A stretch of DNA of 64,000 nucleotides from positions 227,514 through 291,513 of the forward strand of contig CAVOKQ010000001.1 of NCBI GenBank assembly GCA_963696545.1. The letters are read 5' to 3'. The notes below the pieces were generated by a model. It saw only the letters and a program-made list of their open reading frames with translations, did no database searches and was not told the origin of the DNA. Positions 9,098 to 17,506 of this stretch are shown here, piece after piece. This DNA is from RPQJ01 sp963696545. GTDB taxonomy: Bacteria > Pseudomonadota > Gammaproteobacteria > Steroidobacterales > Steroidobacteraceae. The first letter of the stretch is position 1; every line of letters begins with the position of its first letter. The position numbers and the translations under genes were made by a program.

Positions 9098-9535
9098 TCA
9101 GTCCCGGTGGACCTTGACGTTCACGTTCTTGACCGAGTTGCTCACCAGCACCAGCGACGTGTCGCCCTTGCCGCCACTGCGCTCGATGATCACGTTCTCG
9201 CCGTCTTCCATCTCGATGTTGTAGTTCTTCGTGCCGAGCTGCTCGACGAACGCCTTCTTGATGGCGCTCGCCACCGAATTCTCGTTAGTGCCTTTCTTGA
9301 TCGCGACGGTGACGTCCTTCGACGCGCCATCCTTCGTCGTCACGCGGAATACGATCTCACCGTCCGAGTTCGCGTCGTCGTCGACCGAGATGCGGTAGTC
9401 GTCGGTGTAGCTGAGATTCGGAATCGGGGGCACGACGTCGGTGCCGGTCAGCGTATCGGTCGCCGGCACCTGTGCCAGCGCGAGCGACGCGGTGAGCACG
9501 GTGGCGACGGCGAGCGGGAGACGGAGGTATTTCAT
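9098..9535 (-). CDS. hypothetical exported protein
   Basis: A 145-residue protein with a clear signal peptide (MKYLRLPLAVATVLTASLALA, cleavage after residue 21). The mature part alternates short beta-strand-like segments with charged turns (DDYRISVDDDANSDGEIVFRVTT, TVAIKKGTNENSVASAIKKAF, ENVIIERSGGKGDTSLVLVS). This suggests a small periplasmic beta/alpha domain. I do not recognise a family. It is a single gene converging on the lipoprotein gene, with a terminator between them. Confidence 0.65.
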   Translation of the reverse strand: MKYLRLPLAVATVLTASLALAQVPATDTLTGTDVVPPIPNLSYTDDYRISVDDDANSDGEIVFRVTTKDGASKDVTVAIKKGTNENSVASAIKKAFVEQLGTKNYNIEMEDGENVIIERSGGKGDTSLVLVSNSVKNVNVKVHRD

Positions 9536-9620
9536 GGGGACTCCAGGGTGAATGCCGGGAAGGCGTGCTGCCGAGTCTAATCCACTGAATCGACGCGAGA
9601 AACGGCCGGGCGCGGCCGAC

Positions 9621-10076
9621 TCATCGGATCAGCCACGCGATGCTGAGGCCCACCAGGACCATCAGCGCGACGATGCCGAAGATCCGGAGAGCCCTGGCCT
9701 GCGCGACCGCGCCCGGAGCGGTGCTCGCCGCATTGGCCTCGGCGGCCAGCCGCGCTGCCATGGCTTCCCGGCGCGCTTCGAACGGCATTACGGACTCGAC
9801 CGCGCGGAGCACCTGCTGGCACTCGTCGGCCGTGATCCTGCCATCGGCGAGCACTTTCTCGATCACGCCACGCAAGTGCTTCGCCGCCGGCATGCGGGCG
9901 CTCTCCGCGTCGCTGAGCCACTGCTTCAACGCGACGAGCTCCTCCGGCGCCATGCGGCCGTCGGCCGTCACCGACTGGCAGAGCGACAGCAGTTCCGCGC
10001 CGAGCTCGGTGCACAGGTCGGCATTGGACAGCGCAAGCCCGCGGTGCAGGTATGTGGGGAGGCTGTTGTCGTTCAT
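9621..10076 (-). CDS. TerB-like helical protein with C-terminal membrane anchor
   Basis: A 151-residue protein. Residues 20-110 contain two acidic repeats of the TerB/DjlA type, TADGRMAPEELVALKQWL and LADGRITADECQQVLRAV, each carrying a D-G-x-x-x-x-E-E/D-E element that in TerB-like domains forms a metal-binding helical turn. A single transmembrane helix lies at about 128-148 (FGIVALMVLVGLSIAWLI), so the domain would be anchored in the inner membrane facing the cytoplasm. This resembles the regions found next to BRCT or DNA-processing modules, but no such domain is present here. Function unknown. Confidence 0.6.
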   Translation of the reverse strand: MNDNSLPTYLHRGLALSNADLCTELGAELLSLCQSVTADGRMAPEELVALKQWLSDAESARMPAAKHLRGVIEKVLADGRITADECQQVLRAVESVMPFEARREAMAARLAAEANAASTAPGAVAQARALRIFGIVALMVLVGLSIAWLIR

Positions 10077-10173
10077 GTGGGCGCTCTGGCCGGCGGGTCG
10101 TCGTTAGCCTAGTCGCCCGTTCTGGTGGACGCCAGTCGTCGCAGTGCTCGCGCGGTACCGAGTTCGTCGGACA

Positions 10174-11355
10174 CTACGCGCCGAGTCTTGCGATCCGGCC
10201 TCTGCGTACGCGCCGCGCGCGTACTCCCAGCGCCGTTGTCAGCAGCAGCATCAGGCCGAGCACGCGCGCCGGGTACTCGATGGCGAGCACGAGTGGCGTA
10301 AGCAGCGTCCGTGTCCCGATTCGCAGCCACTCGTGCCGCGCGATCACCGCCGCGGCGGCCGGCGAGTGGCGATAGTAGAAGCGAACGAAAGCCCGGCCGA
10401 GCCGCGTGCGCTGCAGGTAACGGTCGCGGAACTCGCGCAACGCCACCACGTGTGGCTCGAGCGGCGAGCCGTAGGCCGCGGTAGCGATGAAGCATCCGCT
10501 GCCACCCGAAGCGATCAGCCAGTCGCCCCCGTAATCGGGGCACTTGCCGAGTGCTGGCAAATCACGAGCCACGGTAACCTGGTTGTTTGACGTCGAATAA
10601 TCAGTGTCGCTGCTGGAGGCAGCGAACACGAGCGTCACGGACCGGTCCCGGTTGTTCGCGAACGAGTCCGAGGTCGCTTCGGCGAAATAGGTCACTCCGG
10701 CGGCCAGCGATTCAATCGTGCAACGTGCGCCGCTGCAGGTCGACGCTGTAAGGCGCAGGTTCGGTGCGACAGCGGGGTTCTGGCCCAGGTCGAGAAAGAT
10801 GTCGCTGGCATCGTCGGGCCCGGCGTTATAGACGGTGACGCCGTAAGCGAGTCGCATTGAATTGCCGCAATCCGCGAATGACGTATTCGACGCCGAGACC
10901 ATCAGGTCCACACATCTCTGGCTGGTCGACGTTCGCGCTGCGGCGAGTGCGCGATTGTTCGAGCGGCGTGTGTCGAGGACGTGATTCGTCTCCGCGACAT
11001 TGACGCTGCAGGCCGGCGGGTTGGGTACTGCGAACACGGCTGGGATCACCAGCGTCGCCGACGCCCCGGCGTTCAACGTGCCGACCAGCCACACGCCCAC
11101 GACGGGATCGTAGGTCCCGGTGCTCGGGAACGCGGCGAGGCCCGCTGGAATGGCCAGTTCCGGCGGCAACTTGTCGATGACCCGGACGTCGTTGGCCGCG
11201 TCGGTGCCGATGTTGCTGAGCGTGACCTTGAACTCGACCGGTTGCCCTGGAGTGGGTACCCGGTTGTCGAGCGACATCTGCAGCGACAGGTCCGGGACGG
11301 CGAGTGCGAGCCGCGGGGCGAGGGCAAGAACCGCAAGCATGGCCAGGCATCGCAT
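10174..11355 (-). CDS. exported DUF11-like protein with C-terminal CFI-box domain
   Basis: A 393-residue protein with signal peptide (MRCLAMLAVLALAPRLALA). Residues 22-130 and about 145-255 are two DUF11/CARDB-like immunoglobulin modules (PDLSLQMSLDNRVPTPGQPVEFKV; LAYGVTVYNAGPDDASDIFLD). The C-terminus holds the CFI-box domain: a Gly-rich lead (ASGGSG) into CFIATAAYGSPLEPHV, then LREFRDRYLQRTRLGRAFVRFYY and a hydrophobic terminal helix followed by an Arg-rich tail (RARRVRRGR). CFI-box C-terminal domains occur at the ends of many unrelated secreted proteins and look like a sorting or anchoring tag; their mechanism is not known. The long hydrophobic end suggests membrane retention. Confidence 0.75.
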   Translation of the reverse strand: MRCLAMLAVLALAPRLALAVPDLSLQMSLDNRVPTPGQPVEFKVTLSNIGTDAANDVRVIDKLPPELAIPAGLAAFPSTGTYDPVVGVWLVGTLNAGASATLVIPAVFAVPNPPACSVNVAETNHVLDTRRSNNRALAAARTSTSQRCVDLMVSASNTSFADCGNSMRLAYGVTVYNAGPDDASDIFLDLGQNPAVAPNLRLTASTCSGARCTIESLAAGVTYFAEATSDSFANNRDRSVTLVFAASSSDTDYSTSNNQVTVARDLPALGKCPDYGGDWLIASGGSGCFIATAAYGSPLEPHVVALREFRDRYLQRTRLGRAFVRFYYRHSPAAAAVIARHEWLRIGTRTLLTPLVLAIEYPARVLGLMLLLTTALGVRARRVRRGRIARLGA

Positions 11356-11386
11356 GGCAGTTCCCCGTGACGCTGATACCTATCGT

Positions 11387-11887
11387 CTAGCCTCCGTCGC
11401 GCCTCCGCTGCCAGGTTGCGAGCAGGAGCGGAGCGACCACCACCAGCGCGGTCAGAATGGCATGCACGGCCTGCGCCGGCAATTCCTCGAGGCCGGAACC
11501 GAGGCCCATCGTCAGCTGTCCTTCCGGCTTCGGCCCGGAGACGTCGATTACCAGGTCGACGTTGATGAGCGCCACCAGTGCGCACACGATGGTGATCGCC
11601 ATCAACGGCCAGCGCAGCGGCATCCGGTGGCGGTATGCGAGCCATGCGAAAAGCGCGGACACCGCCATTGGGGAGACCCACAACAGTGCGGCGCGGACCG
11701 CGAAGAAGACTTGCCGCAGCGCCGCGTTCGTCACCAGCGGCCTGTCTCCGAGCAGGAACATCACGAACATCAGTGCGAGCGCGGCGGACACGATGCACAC
11801 GAACGGCAGCAGCACGAACGTGACCACCGGTCGACGGGGCGGCAGCGCTTGACTGGCTGCAACGCCTGATGAGACGCGGCCTTCCAT
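11387..11887 (-). CDS. hypothetical integral membrane protein
   Basis: A 166-residue protein with four predicted transmembrane helices (about residues 18-40, 55-78, 86-107 and 136-156). I chose the ATG at 11887 because GGAGG lies five bases upstream; an in-frame ATG further upstream would add a hydrophilic stretch. The N-terminus is cytoplasmic and basic, and the protein ends RRRDGG. No family is recognised. It is on the same strand as the CFI-box gene, 31 bases upstream of its start, so the two may be co-transcribed. Confidence 0.6.
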   Translation of the reverse strand: MEGRVSSGVAASQALPPRRPVVTFVLLPFVCIVSAALALMFVMFLLGDRPLVTNAALRQVFFAVRAALLWVSPMAVSALFAWLAYRHRMPLRWPLMAITIVCALVALINVDLVIDVSGPKPEGQLTMGLGSGLEELPAQAVHAILTALVVVAPLLLATWQRRRDGG

Positions 11888-12220
11888 CTCGCCTCCATGT
11901 ATCACGTGCATCATCAAACTGCGCCCGGAGGGCCGGTACGGCCATACGAGGTAATGCCTAAGAGACCAGGAGGTCTGCAGCAATGAAAAGGCCGAGCCGG
12001 AGCGATCCGGACTCGGCCTTGCTGGCTTCGGCTTTCATCACACCGGGCGCAATCCGTCGCACCGGCTTCAGAGGGGCGGACCTCCGCGTGGAGGAGGATC
12101 CAAAGCGTTCCGCCTGCTCTGGCCCCCGTGCCGCCGACCGCCAGCCGGCGTCTTCACGAGGGACGTATTCACTTTCTACGCCAGTCACGCCGTTGCAACA
12201 GGACGCAGTCCACACTTGCG
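11888..12220. other. intergenic region: terminator plus about 200 bases of structured-looking sequence
   Basis: This 333-base stretch lies between the membrane protein gene and the stop of the winged-helix regulator (both minus strand). It contains a strong hairpin at 11984-12020. The 200 bases between that hairpin and the regulator stop are GC-rich with several short inverted repeats (for example CCTCC/GGAGG around 12085-12110). A plus-strand ORF at 11983-12240 has no ribosome site and an unlikely composition, so I do not call it. The stretch could be a long 3' untranslated region or a small RNA. Confidence 0.4.
11984..12020 (-). terminator. rho-independent terminator reading on the minus strand
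   Basis: AAGGCCGAG (11988-11996) and CCGGA (11997-12001) pair with TCCGG (12006-12010) and CTCGGCCTT (12012-12020), with loop GCGA and one bulged base. On the minus strand the stem is followed by TTTT. It is placed to end transcription from the winged-helix regulator gene, about 200 bases after its stop codon. Confidence 0.75.
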
Positions 12221-14134
12221 CTACTTCGACGACACCCTGAGTCGTTGCAGCACCTCTGCGTAGCAGTCCTGGCTGCGTAACGAATCCAGCGCCGGCTCGT
12301 ACTGGAGGAAGCCGATTAATTGCGAGTGGTCGGTCAGGGCCCGGTGCAGGGCGATGCATCCCTGGTTCGTTTCGCCCAGCGCCGCGTAAACGCCCGCAAG
12401 GTCGTATCCCACGCCGTAGCCCTGAGCTGCGCGCTCGTTCAGCCGCGCGATCTCGGCACGCGCGTCCTCGATGCGGCCGGCGTGCGCGTATGCACGTCCC
12501 AAGTCTCCGTCGCCGCCCGGCACGGGTCGCTTCTGCAGCTTGAACTGCTCGATCGCTGCATCCGCCTTGCCCTGTGCGAGCAACACACGGCCGCGGACCG
12601 CGAGTGCGGCATCGAATCCTGGGTCGAGTGCGAGGACACGGCTGAGCTCGGTTTCCGCCGCCGAATAGTCCCGCTTCAGATACAGTAGCATTGCCAGGTT
12701 GGCAGCGTGATTCAACGTCAATGGTTCGAGGTTGATGGCCCGACGCAGGTCGTCGATCCCGTCGCCGAGGCGACCCATCGAGGCGCGCGCGATTCCAATC
12801 CTGAACCAGGTCGTCGCGTTGTCCGGGGCCAGGCGGAGGGCGGCGAGGTACTGTTGCTCGCCTTCGACGTAGCGGCGCTCGTACTGAACCAGCACGTGAC
12901 CGAGCGCCGTGTGCGCCTCGGCCAGTTGGGGGTCGAGTTCGATGGACTTCAGGGCCGCCTGCCGCGCGCGCGGAAACACTGCGTCCGGCGGCGAGTACCC
13001 GTACACGGCCTGCGAGGCGAGGGCGCCCGCCAGGCCCGACCACGCCAGCGCGTACCGCGGGTCCTCGCGAAGCGCGGCCTCGAACTCGTCGGCGGCCTCA
13101 GGCCGGCGTTGTTGCCACAGATAGAGCCCGCTTGCGTAGTGCTGATAGGCCGACGTGCTCGTCGTCGCGGGGCGTGCCAGGCGCTCCGATTGTTCGGGCG
13201 ACAGCCGGACGGCGAGCGCCGCGACGACCTTGCGCGCGAACGCATCCTGCAGTTCGAATATGCCGGCCATGGGCTCATTGAACTCGCCGGCCCAGAGCGC
13301 CTGCCCGTCCGAGACGCGCAGCAGGCGCGCGCTCACGCGGAGCCGCTGCTGGTCGGCTTGCAGTGAGCCCTCCAGTACGGCGTCGACCTTCAGCGAACGC
13401 CCGGCCTCCAGCGGATCCTGGTCCTCACCTCCGTACGGGCGAACGGCAGTGAGCGGGCTCACGCGCAGGCCGGGAATCAGGCTCAGTTGCGTGATGAGAG
13501 TGTCGGTCATGCCGAGTTCAAGGGCGGGATTCGTGGCTTCGGGCAGCAGCGGCTTGAACGGCAGGACCGCGACTGAGCTGGCGATCGGTGCGTCCTGTTT
13601 CAGGAGCCGGCCTGCGACCAGCGCCAGGGCGACCACCAACCCTAGGGCGATGATCCACCACAGTGCGCGTGGGTTCGAAGATGGCTGCCCGGTGCGCGTC
13701 GGCACCGGCGCCGCAATCGGAGTATCGAGCGGTTGCGCCGGCGGCGCGGGTTCAGGCGGCGCGGGCTTGGCGGCCGGGGATGGTGCAACGGGTGGCAAGG
13801 CGGCGAGCTCTGTCGCCGTCTCGAGCGTGCCGATGAATCGATAACCTCGCCTCGGGATCGTCTCGATGTACCTGGGGGTGATGGCGTCGTCGCCGAGCGC
13901 CACCCTGAGCTTGCGCACGACCGTATTGAGGCCGGTTTCATAGTCGACGACGCCCTTGGGCCACAGCCGGGCGATCAGTTGTTCCCGCGTCACGAGATCG
14001 CCGGGGCGTGCGAGCAACTCCACCAGCACCTGCAGCGGCTGGTCCTGGAGACGCGTGACGGCCCCACCCCTGGCGAGTTCGCCGCTGTCGGTCCTGAGCG
14101 ACCAGCCGTCGAAGCGGATTTCCTTCGGTGTCAT
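12221..14134 (-). CDS. CadC-like winged-helix membrane regulator with TolB-like and TPR domains
   Basis: A 637-residue protein. Residues 1-105 form an OmpR/CadC-type winged helix (FDGWSLRTDSGEL, VTREQLIARLWP, and the recognition-helix segment VVRKLRVALGDD followed by YIETIPRRGYRF). A Pro-rich linker precedes one transmembrane helix at about 159-180. The outer part has a TolB-like domain (SSVAVLPFKPL, MTDTLITQLSLIPGLRV, VDAVLEGSLQ) and then about eight TPR-like repeats to the C-terminus. The design is that of one-component signal transducers with a cytoplasmic DNA-binding domain and periplasmic sensor. Its divergent neighbour at 14259 is a candidate target; the stimulus is unknown. Confidence 0.85.
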   Translation of the reverse strand: MTPKEIRFDGWSLRTDSGELARGGAVTRLQDQPLQVLVELLARPGDLVTREQLIARLWPKGVVDYETGLNTVVRKLRVALGDDAITPRYIETIPRRGYRFIGTLETATELAALPPVAPSPAAKPAPPEPAPPAQPLDTPIAAPVPTRTGQPSSNPRALWWIIALGLVVALALVAGRLLKQDAPIASSVAVLPFKPLLPEATNPALELGMTDTLITQLSLIPGLRVSPLTAVRPYGGEDQDPLEAGRSLKVDAVLEGSLQADQQRLRVSARLLRVSDGQALWAGEFNEPMAGIFELQDAFARKVVAALAVRLSPEQSERLARPATTSTSAYQHYASGLYLWQQRRPEAADEFEAALREDPRYALAWSGLAGALASQAVYGYSPPDAVFPRARQAALKSIELDPQLAEAHTALGHVLVQYERRYVEGEQQYLAALRLAPDNATTWFRIGIARASMGRLGDGIDDLRRAINLEPLTLNHAANLAMLLYLKRDYSAAETELSRVLALDPGFDAALAVRGRVLLAQGKADAAIEQFKLQKRPVPGGDGDLGRAYAHAGRIEDARAEIARLNERAAQGYGVGYDLAGVYAALGETNQGCIALHRALTDHSQLIGFLQYEPALDSLRSQDCYAEVLQRLRVSSK

Positions 14135-14258
14135 GGCACAGGTCAGAAACGAATCAGGGACAAGTCAGCGTCCGTCCATGGTGAGCAGCGAGTGCCGGGC
14201 TGATTCTGGCCCCGGCTTCGGCCGATTCCATTTCTATCACTTGAAGGGAGATTGGACC

Positions 14259-14786
14259 ATGACGACGATGACCGGACGACTCTCGTTCCTCCGTGGCAGC
14301 CTTCTCGCGGCCGGACTTGGGCTGATGATGTCGATCGGCGCGGCGACGACCGCGGCGGCGGCTCCGAACAACAATTCCATCGCGGCCAAGGCGCTGGTCG
14401 GGACCTGGCGCGTGACCATCACGACGTTCAATTGCAGCACCAAGGTGGAGAACCGGCCGTTTGATTCGCTGCTGACGTTCCACGACGACGGCACCATGCT
14501 CGAGGAAACCTCGAGCGGCCAGTTCGCGGCCGGCCAGCGCACCAACGGCCACGGCTACTGGGAGCGGATGGGCAAGGGAGCGTACCGCGCAGTGTTCGAG
14601 GCGTTCATCATGTTTCCGACGGCCGGGCCGCCGCCGCTGCAGCGCGGTCGCCAGCGGGTCGACCAGGGGATCACGATGACGTCGCGCGACAGCTTCACAT
14701 CCGACGCGGCCGTGACGTTTTTCAATGAGTCCGGGACGGTATTGCTCAGCGGATGCGCACGAGCGTCCGGCGTGCGATTCGAGTGA
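14259..14786 (+). CDS. hypothetical exported protein, lipocalin/heme-binding-like fold possible
   Basis: A 175-residue protein. The ATG at 14259 follows GAAGGGAG and gives a signal peptide ending near AATTAAAAP (residue 35). The mature part starts with the pattern LVGTWRVTITTFNC, then SLLTFHDDGTMLEE, a segment GHGYWERMGKGAYRAVFEAFI, and a C-terminal GCARASGVRFE. The repeated G-x-W and beta-hairpin style suggests a small barrel like those in exported lipocalin-type proteins; two cysteines could form a disulfide. It is transcribed divergently from the winged-helix regulator, 124 bases apart. No specific function. Confidence 0.65.
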   Translation: MTTMTGRLSFLRGSLLAAGLGLMMSIGAATTAAAAPNNNSIAAKALVGTWRVTITTFNCSTKVENRPFDSLLTFHDDGTMLEETSSGQFAAGQRTNGHGYWERMGKGAYRAVFEAFIMFPTAGPPPLQRGRQRVDQGITMTSRDSFTSDAAVTFFNESGTVLLSGCARASGVRFE

Positions 14787-14793
14787 GCGAGAC

Positions 14794-14825
14794 GGCCGTC
14801 GCCCGCAAGGAAGTGGGCGGCGGCC
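14794..14825. terminator. hairpin between convergent genes
   Basis: An 11-bp stem (GGCCGTCGCCC at 14794-14804 with GGGCGGCGGCC at 14815-14825, one T-G pair) lies between the stop codons of the exported protein gene (+) and the EEP-family gene (-). The T tract is weak (ACCTTCG), so terminator function is likely but not certain. Confidence 0.5.
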
Positions 14826-14840
14826 ACCTTCGCGCCATGC

Positions 14841-15593
14841 CTATCCGGCGGTGCGCGAGATCCTGATCGACAGCACCGCGTGATCCGACAGCGCAGGCCC
14901 GGAGCCATTCACGGGCCCCGCGAGCAGGTGGCGGCCCGACTTGTACACGTACTTCGCATCCTTGATCGCCACCGCCGGACTCGCAAGCGCGTGGTCCACG
15001 CGCGTGCCGCCGCTGCCGTTCCCCGAGTGATAGCTCCATTCGCCCTTGGGATTGGAAAGCTGGAAGCCATCCGCCTTCAGGCGCGGGAAAACCGCAGCGC
15101 ACGGACGGGTGTCCGTGTGCGGGTCGCAGTTGAAGTCGCCGAGGAAGATCACGCGGCGGTCCCGTGCCGTGCGGGCGATCGACTCGACCTGGTTCCAGTA
15201 GCCGGAGCGGTCGTCGGCCGTCAGGTACATGGGCGCACGAAAACCGACGACCTCGAGATCGAGGCCAGGCAGGCGGCGATGCAGCCAGTTGGTGGTGGCG
15301 GCCTCGGTGTGGCCGGGCAGCGGCAACAGGCCATCGTCGGCAAGCGGCGTGCGCGCCGCCAGCAGCACCTGGTTCTGGCGGGGGGCCTTCACGGACACCG
15401 CGATTGCGTCGAACCCGATGTCCTTCAGACTATCCTTGAAGTTGTCGTGGTGGCTGCCGTCCACGAACTCGGTGAGCACGAGGACGTCGATGTCCAGCGA
15501 GGCGAGGGCGTGAATGACGGCGGGCGGGATCGACTTGCGGCTGGTACGGTGATTGAGGTTCCAGGCGGCGAGGTGGAGCGTGTCGTTTGGCAT
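14841..15593 (-). CDS. endonuclease/exonuclease/phosphatase (EEP) family hydrolase
   Basis: A 250-residue single-domain EEP protein. It contains the metal-binding AAWNLNH near the N-terminus (residues 8-14), a LTEFVDG glutamate motif (about 41-47), the catalytic LGDFNCDPHTDT (about 150-161) and SDHAVLSI close to the C-terminus. The fold serves nucleases (Xth/DNase I type), inositol phosphatases and sphingomyelinases; sequence alone does not separate these here. There is no signal peptide, so it probably acts in the cytoplasm. The ATG at 15593 gives a family-typical start; the open frame continues further upstream but without homology. Confidence 0.8.
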   Translation of the reverse strand: MPNDTLHLAAWNLNHRTSRKSIPPAVIHALASLDIDVLVLTEFVDGSHHDNFKDSLKDIGFDAIAVSVKAPRQNQVLLAARTPLADDGLLPLPGHTEAATTNWLHRRLPGLDLEVVGFRAPMYLTADDRSGYWNQVESIARTARDRRVIFLGDFNCDPHTDTRPCAAVFPRLKADGFQLSNPKGEWSYHSGNGSGGTRVDHALASPAVAIKDAKYVYKSGRHLLAGPVNGSGPALSDHAVLSIRISRTAG

Positions 15594-15674
15594 GCTGTCG
15601 TTGTGTCGTGACCCCGCCGAAGGATAGCGGCTCGCTGGCCGCGGGGTCGGAATTTCTTCGCGGGGAGATGTCGA

Positions 15675-16223
15675 ATGAAACGGCAGGCGATTTGCATGAA
15701 CCATCCTGGTCGCACGACCACGCGGGTGACAGCCTGGGCGGCGGTGCTGGCGATTTCGAGCGCGGGCTGCTCGCTGGCAATGGCGGGGGAGTCCGTCGAC
15801 TCGCCGGCGACTGCCGCCAGCATGGCCATCCCGACGGAACCCGCCGCATTGCGTGCGCTCGTGCTCGATCTCGACCGGAGAATGTTCGACGCCTACAACG
15901 CACACGATGTGAATGCGCTGATGGCGATGTTCGACTCGAGTCTCGAGTTCTTTCACGACAAGGGCGGGCTGCTGAACTTCGACCAGGTCAAGGCCGGCTT
16001 CACGAACGTTTTCGCCAACAACAAGGACATCCGGCGTGAGCTGGTACCCGGCAGCCTCGAGGTCTATCAGATCAAGGACTATGGTGCGATCCAGGTCGGC
16101 GAGCACCGGTTCTGCCATACGGAGAACGGGAAGCCCGATTGCGGCACGTTCAAGTTCGTGCAGATCTGGCGCCACATCGACGGCGACTGGAAGGTAACGC
16201 GGGACGTGAGCTACGGTCACTGA
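15675..16223 (+). CDS. NTF2-like (DUF4440/SnoaL-like) exported protein, possible lipoprotein
   Basis: A 182-residue protein. The N-terminal 38 residues contain a hydrophobic segment ending in ISSAGC (a possible lipobox at Cys32) or ALA-type cleavage. Residues 55-180 are an NTF2-like cone domain: LDRRMFDAYNAHDVNALMAMF, LEFFHDKGGLLNFDQVKAGF, and the terminal FVQIWRHIDGDWKVTRDVSYGH, a typical DUF4440 ending. Members include small enzymes and ligand-binding modules; a role is not evident. It diverges from the EEP gene with 81 bases between starts. Confidence 0.75.
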   Translation: MKRQAICMNHPGRTTTRVTAWAAVLAISSAGCSLAMAGESVDSPATAASMAIPTEPAALRALVLDLDRRMFDAYNAHDVNALMAMFDSSLEFFHDKGGLLNFDQVKAGFTNVFANNKDIRRELVPGSLEVYQIKDYGAIQVGEHRFCHTENGKPDCGTFKFVQIWRHIDGDWKVTRDVSYGH

Positions 16224-16313
16224 CCGCTACGGGACTCGACGGCGCAGCCCCGGCCCACCCTTCCTCTCTTCAGGCTACACTCCGCGGCAGTTTCGACTCT
16301 GGACATTCACTCA

Positions 16314-17468
16314 ATGGCATTCGATCCGCAGGCTGCCACGACGGCCTACATCGACTCTCTCGGTGCCGACGTTCTCGCGAAGGCGGCGGACTACACGGCC
16401 GGGAACCACTGGCTGCTGCTCTGGGGCCTGGTCGTCGCGGCCGTCGTGACCTGGCTCGTCGTGCGATCGGGCCTGCTGGACCGCGTCGCGCGGAGGCTTG
16501 GCCGCCGTGGGCCCAATCTCCGCGCGTTCGTCATCAGCGCCGTGTTCTTCCTGATGTCGTCATTGCTGTACCTGCCTTGGACTTTCTACTCGGAGTGGTG
16601 GAGGGAGCGGAGTTACGGCCGCACGAGTCAGCCGCTCGGTGATTTCGCCGGGCAGCAGCTGATCTCGGTGGCGATCATCGCGGTGCTGGGTGGCCTGTTC
16701 TTCGTCGGCGTATACGCGCTGATGCGCAGGGCCGGTCGGCGCTGGTGGATCTGGTCCGGCGCGTTCACTGCCGCGGCACTGGCGGCGTTCCTGCTCGCGG
16801 CGCCGGTGTTCATCGAGCCGATCTTCAATGAATACAAGCCGGTGCCCGCCGGCGACGTGCACGACGCGCTGGTCGTCATGGCCGACAAAGCAGGCGTGCC
16901 GACGGATCGGATCTTCGTCTACGACGGATCGCGGCAGTCGAACAACTTCACGGCCAACGTGTCCGGCGTGGCAGGCTCGGCGCGGGTTGCGATCTCGGAC
17001 GTGGCATTCAAGGGCGCCTCGCTCGACGAGGTGAAGGCCGTGACCGGCCACGAGATCGGCCATTACGTCCTGCGCCACACGTGGCTGAAAGTGCTCGTGC
17101 TCTCGCTGCTTGCCGCCGGGTTCTTCTTCCTCGCGGACCGTCTGTTCCCGCGATTTGCCCGCGCCTTCGGCAGCAGCGCCACGCTGCCGGATCCGACGGG
17201 CCTGCCAGTGCTGTTGTTCATGGCCTCCGTATTCGGGCTGCTCGCGCAGCCGGTGGTCAATTTCGAGAGCCGCCACGCCGAGATGGCGGCCGATCGCTAT
17301 TCGCTCGAGACCGTGGGACTGCCGGACGCGCTGGCATCGGCGCTGGTCAAGACGGCCGAGTACCGCAATCCGCGCCCGCATCCGCTGCAGGAATGGCTTT
17401 TCTATACGCATCCGTCCGTGGAGCGTCGCGTACGAACCGCAATGGAGTGGAAGGCGTCGCGAAGCTAG
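16314..17468 (+). CDS. M48 family Ste24-like membrane metalloprotease
   Basis: A 384-residue polytopic membrane protein with the zinc motif HEIGH at residues 246-250 (TGHEIGHYVLRH) and the third ligand in ESRHAEMAADRYSLE near 318. Transmembrane segments flank the domain (about 33-50, 71-90, 117-135, 147-165, 260-275 and 300-315). The segment NNFTANVSGVAGSARVAISD is characteristic of Ste24p/CAAX prenyl protease homologues. In bacteria this family acts in membrane protein quality control or processing at the inner membrane. It precedes hemG on the same strand with a gap of 38 bases. Confidence 0.87.
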   Translation: MAFDPQAATTAYIDSLGADVLAKAADYTAGNHWLLLWGLVVAAVVTWLVVRSGLLDRVARRLGRRGPNLRAFVISAVFFLMSSLLYLPWTFYSEWWRERSYGRTSQPLGDFAGQQLISVAIIAVLGGLFFVGVYALMRRAGRRWWIWSGAFTAAALAAFLLAAPVFIEPIFNEYKPVPAGDVHDALVVMADKAGVPTDRIFVYDGSRQSNNFTANVSGVAGSARVAISDVAFKGASLDEVKAVTGHEIGHYVLRHTWLKVLVLSLLAAGFFFLADRLFPRFARAFGSSATLPDPTGLPVLLFMASVFGLLAQPVVNFESRHAEMAADRYSLETVGLPDALASALVKTAEYRNPRPHPLQEWLFYTHPSVERRVRTAMEWKASRS

Positions 17469-17506
17469 ACTTCTGCGCGTTTCCCGCGACTCGCGAGGCG
17501 CTTCCC

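Noticed and set aside
11983..12240. 85-residue plus-strand ORF in the intergenic region
   Set aside because: No ribosome site, odd composition, and it begins inside the terminator hairpin of the minus-strand transcript.
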